The notes under the pieces: generated by a model
Database searches by the model: none
Seen by the model: only the letters and a program-made list of their open reading frames with translations
What the model was told of the DNA's origin: nothing
Program-made: the position numbers and the translations under genes
Source of the DNA: an uncultured bacterium
GTDB lineage: Bacteria > Bacillota_I > Bacilli_A > Acholeplasmatales > Anaeroplasmataceae
Assembly (NCBI GenBank): GCA_949292525.1
Contig: CASEZJ010000010.1
Span: 29,431 to 93,430 of the forward strand
Direction: 5' to 3'
Length of the DNA stretch: 64,000 nt
Part shown: in pieces, positions 25,667-34,314 of the stretch
Position numbering within the stretch: position 1 is the first letter of the stretch
Layout: every line of letters begins with the position of its first letter

Positions 25667-26801
25667 TTTATTTTTTCTCTCAATATTAATATTAACCCTA
25701 TCTAGTTGTAGTCAAAGAGATAGATTATTAATATTAAATTGGGGTGAATATATTAATGATGAAGTTGTAACTAAATTTGAAGAAGAATATAATTGTGATG
25801 TAATAATTTCTCTTGCTGATTCTAACGAATTATTTTATTCAAAAGTAAAATCAGGAACTACTGTTTTTGATATTGTTGTCCCTAGCGATTATATGGTAGA
25901 AAAAATGGTTGAAAATGATTTACTAGCTGAATTAGATTTTTCCCGTTTATCTAATTATAGTTATGACAAATTCTTACCAGGAGTTCAAGGTATATTAGAT
26001 GATTTAGAAGCTAGAAGACCAGGTTTAACCAATTATTTCGTTCCCTATTTTTGGGGCACTTGGGGTATTATGTATAATAAATCTAATAATGATTTATTAA
26101 ATGTTATAGATGAATATAAAGATAAAAGACCATGGTCATTACTATTTGATCGTAAAATATTACCTCAAGATACGCAAATTGGAATGTATGAAACACCACG
26201 TTATGCTTATACCGCAACTATGTTTTATGATAATTTAGATATCAATTTAGAAAGTGAAGAAAATTTAAATGCTTTTAAAGAAACTTTAGAAAATACCTAT
26301 TTTGATATGTGGGGTACTGATACATTAAAGAAAAGCGTAGCGGCTGGAAATCTTGATTTAGCATTTATGTGGACTGGTGATTTCCTAGATATGTTATATA
26401 CAGAATTAGAAGATTCAACTGATGTAACAAGTTTAGATTTTGATATTATAATACCTGATAATACGATAGCCTTTATGGATAATTTAGTAATTACAAAAAA
26501 AGCTCGTCATACTGATTTAGCATATAAATTTATAGATTTTTTACTAGATCCTGAAAATGCATATCTAAACGCAAGTGTAGTAGGTTATTGTACACCATTA
26601 CAAGAAACATATGATAAAATCGTAAACTATCAAAGTGATTCTAATAATCCAGATAATGTTTGGTTAACTAATTTTGCCTATGCTGTAAAAACATATTATC
26701 CAATTTTACCTAATAAAGGTTATAAAGGTGTTGTTTTAGCAAATATTTCACGCGATTATTTAAATGAATTAACAAACATTTATAATAATGCTAAAGTTTA
26801 A
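25650..26801 (+). CDS. potD: polyamine-binding lipoprotein PotD
   Basis: 383-residue substrate-binding protein. A type II signal peptide ends in LSSC, with Cys about 20 as the lipid-attachment site. The mature part starts LLILNWGEYINDEV, the hallmark of PotD/PotF; VPSDYMVEKM, FWGTWGIMYN and AFMDNLVITKKA follow. It captures spermidine or putrescine outside the membrane. AGGCAGG lies before the ATG, inside potC. Confidence 0.93.
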   Translation: MKRSISLFFLSILILTLSSCSQRDRLLILNWGEYINDEVVTKFEEEYNCDVIISLADSNELFYSKVKSGTTVFDIVVPSDYMVEKMVENDLLAELDFSRLSNYSYDKFLPGVQGILDDLEARRPGLTNYFVPYFWGTWGIMYNKSNNDLLNVIDEYKDKRPWSLLFDRKILPQDTQIGMYETPRYAYTATMFYDNLDINLESEENLNAFKETLENTYFDMWGTDTLKKSVAAGNLDLAFMWTGDFLDMLYTELEDSTDVTSLDFDIIIPDNTIAFMDNLVITKKARHTDLAYKFIDFLLDPENAYLNASVVGYCTPLQETYDKIVNYQSDSNNPDNVWLTNFAYAVKTYYPILPNKGYKGVVLANISRDYLNELTNIYNNAKV

Positions 26802-26826
26802 ATTAATACTTAGAATTAATAAAATA

Positions 26827-26866
26827 ATAAGAGCTAAAAAGAATTAAACTTTTTAGCTCTTATTTC
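26827..26866. terminator. bidirectional terminator
   Basis: A perfect 15-bp stem (ATAAGAGCTAAAAAG with CTTTTTAGCTCTTAT) and a 7-base loop separate the convergent potD and AraC-GH39 genes. Confidence 0.9.
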
Positions 26867-29355
26867 TATTTTAATGGACTAGCTATGATTAATTCAATAG
26901 CTAAAGGCTCTAATTCAACATCTATAATTAATTTCTTTTGATTTATGATAGTACTTGTAATAGTAGGACGACATTTAGATTTTAAATACTCGACCATTTC
27001 ATTATCTAGAGGTAAATTGCCATTAGATAAAATATAATTATCATATAGATTTTCCTTTTGTGAATAAGTATATTTTTTAATTAAATATTTACCCCCTAAT
27101 GTTGTAAAGGAAAAAGACAAATTTAATTTTTCTTTATTTGGGAAAACCTCATAACGATTATCATAAGCCATATTTACACCAATATTTTTGGCATAAGCAT
27201 CTGAATAATGAGAATAGTTATGAATGATAATAATATAAGAATCATCTTTTTTTGTCACTAAATATTTATCACCTTTACAAATAAACTTATCACCTAACAT
27301 ATTCAATAAATAATAAGCATAATAAGCAGATTTTTTTAAACCGTTAAGGCTATACATACCTAAACCACCATGAAATAAATTATTAGGAAGAGTTTGTTCT
27401 TCATTTAAATCATGTAAAAGCCAATATCCTAACCCATCATATTGATTAAAAGTATCAATAATATTTTTGACAATATAGACACTCTTAAAAGAAGTATCAG
27501 ACAATAAATCCCTATGACTAGTAGTAAAGCTCCATTCAGTAATATATAAAGGGACATAGTTATAACCGGTATCTTTTAAAGTGCTATGAATCCTTGTTAA
27601 AGTTTTATTAAAACTATCACTATCATTAACTAACCATAATGAGTTAGGTTTATAATTAGGTGAATTAAAAAAATCTGTTGATAATTCAATATCGTAATAA
27701 TGTATTAAAATAAAATCTAAAGGCATATGAACTTCCCAGGTGAAGTTTAAAAAAGAAGATAGCCATTCTAAATCTTTTTTATATGCTGTAAAGGCAGCTG
27801 GACCACCTATTTTAGCATTTGGTAAAATTTTTCTTATAGTTTCATAGGTATTTTTATATAAAAACTTAAACTTATCATCATCCATACCAAATAAAGTGTT
27901 AGGATTTGCTGGTTCATTCCAAAGAGTAAACAGCCAATTAGATAATGTTTTTTGCCCATAACGTTCAATAATATGTTTTAATACAGCCTCAATTAAATGA
28001 TTCCACTTCCGAATCGAATTAGGAAAAGAAACATTGGTTTTACCACGAAAAATGCATTTTCTAGCTTCACTTGCTAATAAACTTGGCATAAAAGAAAATT
28101 GGACTAACGGTTTTAAATTAATACTTAATATAAAATCAAAAACTTTATCTAAATAAATGAAATTATAATAGGTTTGACCATTATTATTTTCATTATAAAT
28201 CATCATATCATCATCTAAAATACCGTGCATTTTAATATATTCAAAGCCAATAGTTTTTTGTACATCAATTAATGCATCCTGAATATCAGTTCTTAAAACA
28301 TCGTAAGCACGACTAACACCGATAAATTTTTTGTATGTTTTAACAAATGGAGACTCATCAGTTGTATCTATTTCAATATTTTGAGCGTTAGTAGGTATGA
28401 TTTTAGAAAAATTTTGAACTTGATTATCGGAATTTTCTAAAATAAATTTATTTAAATTATCTTGTAAAAAATCAGTAGATGTCTCTAAATAGTTAAATTT
28501 TACATTTTTACTAGTAAGATTTATTTTTTGTTCACGTGATAATTGTTCCTTGCGCCATATACTAGGAATAACATTATATTTTTCTTTAAAAGCAGTAGTA
28601 AAAGCTCTAGCATTAGGAAAACCATTGTTACTAGCTATTTCTTGTAATGTTAAATTTAAATTCAGTAAGTCTTCACCGGCAAATCTAAGTCTTACTTCCT
28701 TTATATAATCAGTGATAGTTAAGCCCATATTTTTTCGAAAAAGTCTTGATAAATATTGTTCTGATAAGTAGACCTTTGATGCTAAATAAGGTAAAGTTAA
28801 ATCATTTTTATATTCATTATTAATTAAATTTAATAAATTATTTAATTTGTCATAATCTTCAAAGGCAAGATTCGAACTATTTGAAATGTGAAAATTAGCA
28901 TACAATTCATAAATTAAATGTAATATTAAAGATTCATTAATTACATTTATATATTTTTGATTAGAAATATTATTAGAAATTATCTGGGCTATTAGTTTTT
29001 TTATATAACCATAATTTTTTTCAACATTAATATCAGTTGAATTTAGATCATATTTAGTTGTAATGAATTCTTTAGGTAGATTTTTAAATAAACTTAATTT
29101 TATTTGTAATGTTAATATACTAGTATGAGTACCTTCTAATTCATGCAGTTCATTAACGTTAAATAAAATAATATCACCTTTATGTAAAGTAGAAGTTTTA
29201 AGATTAGTTTTTGTAATAAGAGTACCGTCTAGAACTATTACTATTTCTAGTGATTGATGCCAATGTCTGCTGATATCATTGATCGTTGAAACAAACATAT
29301 TAAAAGGTAAATAATCATTAAAGTTAATAACTTCATGTTGGGTGTTATTATTCAT
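26866..29355 (-). CDS. AraC-family regulator fused to GH39 glycosidase domain
   Basis: 829 residues. Residues 1-100 form a cupin-like ligand domain (HWHQSLEIVIVLDGT, HKGDIILFNVNELHEL). Residues about 180-275 are two AraC helix-turn-helix motifs (LASKVYLSEQYLSRLFRKNMG, LQEIASNNGFPNARAFTTAF). After a linker, residues about 335-790 form a GH39 beta-xylosidase-like barrel: acid/base Glu481 in TLWNEPAN, nucleophile Glu607 in YITEWSF, then GGLGMYSLNGLKKSAYYAYYLLN. There is no signal peptide, so it is cytoplasmic. Both catalytic Glu are kept, so the barrel may still cut or only bind sugars. The start at 29355 is chosen because TGGAGG lies six bases upstream; the earlier ATG at 29370 lies before that site. 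It is divergent from the sugar ABC operon and probably its regulator. Confidence 0.88.
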   Translation of the reverse strand: MNNNTQHEVINFNDYLPFNMFVSTINDISRHWHQSLEIVIVLDGTLITKTNLKTSTLHKGDIILFNVNELHELEGTHTSILTLQIKLSLFKNLPKEFITTKYDLNSTDINVEKNYGYIKKLIAQIISNNISNQKYINVINESLILHLIYELYANFHISNSSNLAFEDYDKLNNLLNLINNEYKNDLTLPYLASKVYLSEQYLSRLFRKNMGLTITDYIKEVRLRFAGEDLLNLNLTLQEIASNNGFPNARAFTTAFKEKYNVIPSIWRKEQLSREQKINLTSKNVKFNYLETSTDFLQDNLNKFILENSDNQVQNFSKIIPTNAQNIEIDTTDESPFVKTYKKFIGVSRAYDVLRTDIQDALIDVQKTIGFEYIKMHGILDDDMMIYNENNNGQTYYNFIYLDKVFDFILSINLKPLVQFSFMPSLLASEARKCIFRGKTNVSFPNSIRKWNHLIEAVLKHIIERYGQKTLSNWLFTLWNEPANPNTLFGMDDDKFKFLYKNTYETIRKILPNAKIGGPAAFTAYKKDLEWLSSFLNFTWEVHMPLDFILIHYYDIELSTDFFNSPNYKPNSLWLVNDSDSFNKTLTRIHSTLKDTGYNYVPLYITEWSFTTSHRDLLSDTSFKSVYIVKNIIDTFNQYDGLGYWLLHDLNEEQTLPNNLFHGGLGMYSLNGLKKSAYYAYYLLNMLGDKFICKGDKYLVTKKDDSYIIIIHNYSHYSDAYAKNIGVNMAYDNRYEVFPNKEKLNLSFSFTTLGGKYLIKKYTYSQKENLYDNYILSNGNLPLDNEMVEYLKSKCRPTITSTIINQKKLIIDVELEPLAIELIIASPLK

Positions 29356-29396
29356 AAAATTCCTCCACATGTAAAAATTTAATATTTAATTATTAT

Positions 29397-29402
29397 AATT
29401 AT
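29397..29402 (-). promoter_or_regulatory. extended -10 promoter of AraC-GH39 gene
   Basis: Minus-strand TGCTATAAT forms an extended -10 about 40 bases upstream of the start codon; no clear -35 is seen. Confidence 0.45.
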
Positions 29403-29452
29403 AGCATAATTTTGATTTTAATATAAAAAAAATCTAATAAAATATGTAACAT

Positions 29453-29495
29453 TCTTTCATACATTAAAAATTTTAATATGAAAGCGATATTAAAA
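29453..29495. promoter_or_regulatory. two overlapping palindromes upstream of sugar ABC operon
   Basis: Palindrome 1 spans 29453-29484: CTTTCAT and ATGAAAG outside, ATTAAAA and TTTTAAT inside. Palindrome 2 spans 29471-29495: TTTTAATAT and ATATTAAAA, perfect, around a 7-base spacer. They lie between the divergent promoters, as expected for binding sites of the adjacent AraC-type regulator. Confidence 0.45.
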
Positions 29496-29501
29496 CATAC
29501 A

Positions 29502-29526
29502 AGAAAACGTTTTTATAGAATATAAT
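29502..29526 (+). promoter_or_regulatory. operator-like site inside sugar ABC promoter
   Basis: AGAAAACGTTTTTA (29502-29515) sits directly before the -10 TATAAT (29521-29526). No good -35 is visible. A bound LacI-type protein here would repress. Confidence 0.45.
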
Positions 29527-29574
29527 AAGTTGTCATTAGAAGTAAGGATAATATACGAGAAAGGAGAAGAATAA

Positions 29575-31155
29575 ATGGCAGATGAATTATTTTTAGAAGT
29601 TAAAGATATTACTAAAAAATTTGGCGATTTAGTAGCTGTTGATAATGTTAATCTTAAAATATACCGCGGCCAAATTAAAGGCTTGATCGGTGAAAATGGT
29701 TCAGGCAAATCAACTATTAGTTCAATGATAAGTGGTATACATACTATTACATCAGGATCTATTATTCTAAACGGTCAAAGCTTTAAGCCTAGTAGTCCGT
29801 TAGAAGCTAGAGAAAAAAAGATTTGTATGATTGTTCAAGAAACGGGAACGATTAATAATTTAACTGTAGCAGAAAATATTTATTTAGGTGATGAAAAAAG
29901 ATTTTGTCATAAAGGAATATTAGATACTAATAAATTAAATGAATCAGCTAAACAAGCATGTATGGCTATAGGTTTAGATATAGATGTTACAAAGCCTTGT
30001 AATAATTATACTTTTGAAACTAGAAAAATGGTTGAAATAGCTAGAGCATTGGCCTATGATCCAGATTTATTCATCGTTGACGAAACCACAACTGCATTGT
30101 CACAAGATGGTCGGGAAAAAATTCATGAAATCATGGTTCAATTACGAAATGCTAATAAAGCTGTTTTATTTATTTCACATGATTTAGAAGAACTGATGGA
30201 AATATGTGATAATTTAGCTGTTTTAAGGGATGGTAAATTAATAAAAGAAATTGTTAAGTCAGATTTTAATGAGACTGAAATAAAAAACACTATGGTTGGT
30301 CGAGTAATTGAAGGCAATTATTATCGTAGTGATTATGATTATCAGACACTAGATACCGTTTCTTTAGCAGTTAAAAATCTTACAACTGATATCTTAAATA
30401 ATATTAATTTAACACTTCATCAAGGTGAAATACTTGGGATTGGTGGTTTATCTGGTTGTGGAATGCATGAATTAGCTAAAGCTATCTTTGGTATGGAAAA
30501 GATAAAATCTGGTGAAATTTTAGCTTATAGTAATCCGACCATGACATTTAAAGAAAGACTTAAGATGGATTGGCTAAAATTAAGAAAAAAGCCATATGAG
30601 GCTAATGAAGAAATTAAAGAACAAAAGATTTCTTCAATTGCTGATGCATTAAGAGCTAGAATAGGCTATATTTCTAAAGATAGAGATACGGAAACTTTGA
30701 TATTACCTGCATCTATAAAAGATAATTTGACTTTAAGCAATCTAGATGATTTATCAAATTTTGGTTTAATTTCTCCACATAAAGAGAAGAAATTCGCTAA
30801 AGAATTAATTGATGAATTTAGAATTAAAGCTACTTCGATGAATCAATTAGTTAAAGAATTATCAGGTGGTAATAAACAAAAGGTTTCCTTTGCAAAATGG
30901 ATAGGTAACAATAGTAAAATACTAGTTTTTGATAGTCCAACTCGAGGTGTAGATGTTGGTGTTAAAACCACTATGTATCAATTGTTATATTCATTAAAAA
31001 AACAAGGGTATAGCATATTAATTGTTTCAGAAGAATTACCAGAATTAATTGGGATGTCTGATCGAATATTAATTATGAAAAATGGTGAAATTAAGAAAGA
31101 ATTTTTACGCGATCCAAATTTAAAAGAAAATATGATTATCGAATATATGATTTAA
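29575..31155 (+). CDS. sugar ABC transporter ATPase (RbsA/MglA type)
   Basis: 526 residues with two fused nucleotide-binding domains. Domain 1: Walker A GENGSGKST (39-47), a degenerate signature region TFETRKMVEIARALAYD and Walker B LFIVDETTTAL. Domain 2 (from about 260): a non-canonical P-loop GGLSGCGMHEL without Lys, normal for the second domain of this class, then signature ELSGGNKQKVSFAKW and ILVFDSPTRGVDVG. It energises import of a monosaccharide or short oligosaccharide. AAAGGAG precedes ATG. Confidence 0.93.
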   Translation: MADELFLEVKDITKKFGDLVAVDNVNLKIYRGQIKGLIGENGSGKSTISSMISGIHTITSGSIILNGQSFKPSSPLEAREKKICMIVQETGTINNLTVAENIYLGDEKRFCHKGILDTNKLNESAKQACMAIGLDIDVTKPCNNYTFETRKMVEIARALAYDPDLFIVDETTTALSQDGREKIHEIMVQLRNANKAVLFISHDLEELMEICDNLAVLRDGKLIKEIVKSDFNETEIKNTMVGRVIEGNYYRSDYDYQTLDTVSLAVKNLTTDILNNINLTLHQGEILGIGGLSGCGMHELAKAIFGMEKIKSGEILAYSNPTMTFKERLKMDWLKLRKKPYEANEEIKEQKISSIADALRARIGYISKDRDTETLILPASIKDNLTLSNLDDLSNFGLISPHKEKKFAKELIDEFRIKATSMNQLVKELSGGNKQKVSFAKWIGNNSKILVFDSPTRGVDVGVKTTMYQLLYSLKKQGYSILIVSEELPELIGMSDRILIMKNGEIKKEFLRDPNLKENMIIEYMI

Positions 31156-31164
31156 GGTGAAAGT

Positions 31165-32145
31165 ATGCAAAATAAGTTTTTAAGTAATACGTTAACCTTT
31201 GTTAGAAAACATAAAAGCTTGTTAATTCAATATGGTTGTTTAGTTCTAGTAGTTTTGATTTTCTCGATTGTTACAGGTGGAGATTTATTTTCTACTTATA
31301 ATTTGAAAAATTTGGTCTACCAAACTACACCATTATTGATTATGGCAGTAGGCTTAATTTTTATATTTGCTCATGGTGGCTTTGATGTTTCGTGTGGAGC
31401 TGTTTGTGGACTGAATGCTTTAATTAGTATTTTGATTATCAATAATACTGGATCAGTATTATTAGCTCTTATATGTAATATTATAGTTTCCTTACTTTTA
31501 TATTTATTTAATATTTTTATATCAATTAAATTTAAAATTATGGCTACTATTTCTAGTTTGGCAATTATGTTTATAGCTAGAGGCATAATAACGTATGTTT
31601 GTTCATTGAATAACGGTACAATTAGACTTGTTGATTATCAAGTTTTAAGTGAAATTAAAAACAATGTCATAATTCAAATTGTAGCGTGTGTAATAATTGT
31701 ATTAATAGCCATTTTATTATTTTCATATACTAAAATAGGTAGACAGGCAAAGGCAATTGGTGATAATCCACTATCTGCTAGTCAGAGTGGAACAAAAGTA
31801 AATAAAGTTAAATTCATTTGCTATGCGTTTGCCGGATTATGTGTTGGTGTTGCTGGAATCTTTGTTTTAGCTAGATCAGGAAATGTAGGTAAAAACATTG
31901 GTTCTGGTAACGAAATGGATGTTATGGTTGCGATCATCTTAGGTGGTATGAGTCTTCAAGGTGGTTCAAAAACCAGATTAAGTTCAGCTATAGTTGGATG
32001 TATAACTTTAAAAGTGTTATCAACAGGAATGGCAATAGCTGGAGTACCAAATAGTTCTGTATCTTTGGTTAAAGGTATTTTGTTTATAATTATTATATTA
32101 ACAACATTACGCCAACCAAAGTCAGTTAGAGAAATGCCAAGATAA
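31165..32145 (+). CDS. sugar ABC transporter permease 1 (RbsC type)
   Basis: 326 residues, eight to ten helices of the BPD_transp_2 family. It has LLIMAVGLIFIFAHGGFDVSCG (the family usually has GGIDLSVG), AKAIGDNPLSASQSG (cytoplasmic coupling loop) and the conserved late segment AIILGGMSLQGGSKTRLSSA. AAGGTG precedes the ATG 10 bases after the ATPase gene. Confidence 0.9.
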   Translation: MQNKFLSNTLTFVRKHKSLLIQYGCLVLVVLIFSIVTGGDLFSTYNLKNLVYQTTPLLIMAVGLIFIFAHGGFDVSCGAVCGLNALISILIINNTGSVLLALICNIIVSLLLYLFNIFISIKFKIMATISSLAIMFIARGIITYVCSLNNGTIRLVDYQVLSEIKNNVIIQIVACVIIVLIAILLFSYTKIGRQAKAIGDNPLSASQSGTKVNKVKFICYAFAGLCVGVAGIFVLARSGNVGKNIGSGNEMDVMVAIILGGMSLQGGSKTRLSSAIVGCITLKVLSTGMAIAGVPNSSVSLVKGILFIIIILTTLRQPKSVREMPR

Positions 32146-32169
32146 AAAAGAAAGGAATGGGTAATAATT

Positions 32170-33282
32170 ATGTTTAAAAAAATTTTGGTATTAGTTTGTT
32201 CATTATTTGCTTGTGTTATGGTAGCAAGTTGTAACAAAGAGGATGAAAAAGTTAAAATTGGTTTAGTTATGTATCAATGGACTGATACACAAGGTAAAAA
32301 TATGCAAAATTATTGCAATTATTTAGAAGAAAATTTCAATGTAGAATTTGCCTATGAATCTACATATTATCAAGATGATAAACACTTAGAATGTATCGAA
32401 AATTTAATTTCTCAAGGTTGTAATGCGATTATAGCTGGTTATGACACATCACTTGAAAGTTCTATAGATACATGTAGTTCTAATGGTGTTTATTATATTG
32501 TTGCACTAGATTATATTGCAGCAGCTGATTTAGGAAGCACTAAATCTGATTATTTCTTAGGTGGTACCCAACAATTTGGTGGTGATTTAGCAGCCTTAGG
32601 TGCTGATTATGCTAAAGCTGTTATTGAGAATGATTTAACTAATGTTGGTGGTGTTTCTTTCCCAGCATGGGCATTTAATGAAGCTCCTGAAATTTATGCA
32701 GGATTTAAAGCTGCGATTGAAGCCGCAACAGATGCTACAGTAGCTGATTGTACATATGCTAATGGTTTTGATCAGACTGCTATTCAAACAGCAACACAAG
32801 AAGTTTTAGCTACAGGTGTTGATGTAATCTTTGGTATGAGCTCAGGTATTGATTATGTATATCCAGAAATAAGAGATACAGATGTTAAATTAGTTTCAAT
32901 GGGTTATGATGATTCAGTTGCAAGTTTAATGGATAGCGGAAAATTAATTGCTGCTGGTAACAATAATCATGCAGCTTGTATAGCTTCTTGTTTTGTTCGT
33001 ATTATGAATGGAATTAGTGGTAAACAATATAAAGATGCAGCAGATGGAGAATATAATCGCGATGGTATTATTAATGGTGTAGCATCTTACCCTGTTATAA
33101 CAAACAAAGATGAATTAAATGATTATAAAACATATATTGTTACTGAAGATCTAGCAAACGGTCCTGTTACAGCAGATGAATTAAAAGAAGTAATGTTAGA
33201 TTATAATGAAAATGCTACCTTAGCGGCTTTAAATGAATTAACAAATCGTACTTTAGCAGAAGTAAAAGCTGCAAGATCTTAA
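32170..33282 (+). CDS. sugar-binding lipoprotein of ABC transporter
   Basis: 370 residues. A type II signal peptide ends in VASC (Cys about 21). The mature protein is a periplasmic-binding-protein type 1 fold (Peripla_BP_1/4): VKIGLVMYQWTDTQGKN, ENLISQGCNAIIAGYDTS, DVIFGMSSGIDYVYPEI, VSMGYDDSVASLMDSGK. It presents the ligand to the two permeases. GGAATGG lies before the ATG. The sugar is unknown; the GH39, GH3 and esterase neighbours suggest a xylan- or beta-glucan-derived ligand (inference). Confidence 0.88.
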   Translation: MFKKILVLVCSLFACVMVASCNKEDEKVKIGLVMYQWTDTQGKNMQNYCNYLEENFNVEFAYESTYYQDDKHLECIENLISQGCNAIIAGYDTSLESSIDTCSSNGVYYIVALDYIAAADLGSTKSDYFLGGTQQFGGDLAALGADYAKAVIENDLTNVGGVSFPAWAFNEAPEIYAGFKAAIEAATDATVADCTYANGFDQTAIQTATQEVLATGVDVIFGMSSGIDYVYPEIRDTDVKLVSMGYDDSVASLMDSGKLIAAGNNNHAACIASCFVRIMNGISGKQYKDAADGEYNRDGIINGVASYPVITNKDELNDYKTYIVTEDLANGPVTADELKEVMLDYNENATLAALNELTNRTLAEVKAARS

Positions 33283-33291
33283 GGTGTAATT

Positions 33292-34314
33292 ATGAAAAGC
33301 AAATTGATTAAAATAAGTACTAATTATGCTAAAACTTTAATATTTCCAGTTGGTCTATATTTAATCTTTGCTATCCTTGCTTTAGCTTTAAAGAACAATT
33401 TATTCTTTTCTAGTTCAATTACTAGTAACATATTTATAGATAGCGTATCGCAATCTTTAATGGCTCTTGCGGTAGCTATCCCCCTTTCTGGGGGAAGATG
33501 GGATTTTGCCCCTGGTATTATTGCCATATTAGGTGCTATTATCGGTATTAATTTAGGCATTAGCATGCATGCAAATGTTTTTGTAATATTACTTTTATGC
33601 ATCATATCTACAACTATATTAGCTTTAATTGAAGGTCTATTATATGTTTTTATTAAGGTTCCTAATATGATTATTTCATTAGGTGTAGTAATGGTATATG
33701 AAGCCTTAACTGCCATTTTATATAATGGTGCTGGTGTTAATATTTTTTCATTAGATGTAGAATATGCTAATCAAATATTAGTTTTAAGCGAACAACCATG
33801 GTGTTATTTAATTTTATTTGTAATAATGGCAGTTGTCTGGTTTTTATTATATAAAACAAAATTTGGTGCTGATACAAAATCCTTACAAATGAATCCTAGA
33901 ATAGCTATAAATAATGGCGTAAATGAAAAGAAAAACATTATTATAACTTATATAATTGTCGGAGTATTATTAGGCTTTGTAGCTTTATTTAATGCATCTA
34001 AAGCTAAAGTTGAACCAACTAATAATTTAAATAGTGCCTCATTAATGTATAGTTCAATGACACCTGTACTTATTGGATTATTCTTAGCTAATTATTCAAA
34101 TATGCCTTGGGGTATATTAATGGGTGCTATAGGAATGAACTGTTTAACATATGGTATGCAAAGCTTTGGCGTAGATAGTTCAATTCAAACTATTATCACA
34201 GGTTTAGTAATAGTTGCCGTTATGGCGTATACCGCAAATAAGGGTGTATTAGATAATTTCTTAAATCAATTTAAAAAGAAGAAGAACAAAGGTGTTAATA
34301 ATGTTACAGAATGA
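33292..34314 (+). CDS. sugar ABC transporter permease 2 (RbsC type)
   Basis: 340 residues, nine or ten helices, BPD_transp_2-like but clearly diverged from permease 1: SLMALAVAIPLSGGRWDFAPG where the family has GGIDLSVG, SLQMNPRIAINNGVN as coupling loop, and PVLIGLFLANYSNMPWGILMG. Two different permeases with one fused ATPase suggest a heterodimeric channel. It overlaps the following GH3 gene by 14 bases. Confidence 0.85.
   Translation: MKSKLIKISTNYAKTLIFPVGLYLIFAILALALKNNLFFSSSITSNIFIDSVSQSLMALAVAIPLSGGRWDFAPGIIAILGAIIGINLGISMHANVFVILLLCIISTTILALIEGLLYVFIKVPNMIISLGVVMVYEALTAILYNGAGVNIFSLDVEYANQILVLSEQPWCYLILFVIMAVVWFLLYKTKFGADTKSLQMNPRIAINNGVNEKKNIIITYIIVGVLLGFVALFNASKAKVEPTNNLNSASLMYSSMTPVLIGLFLANYSNMPWGILMGAIGMNCLTYGMQSFGVDSSIQTIITGLVIVAVMAYTANKGVLDNFLNQFKKKKNKGVNNVTE

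Noticed and set aside
34292..34300. GTG at 34292 as GH3 start
   Set aside because: The ATG at 34301 has AAAGG at a proper distance; the GTG overlaps that ribosome binding site.
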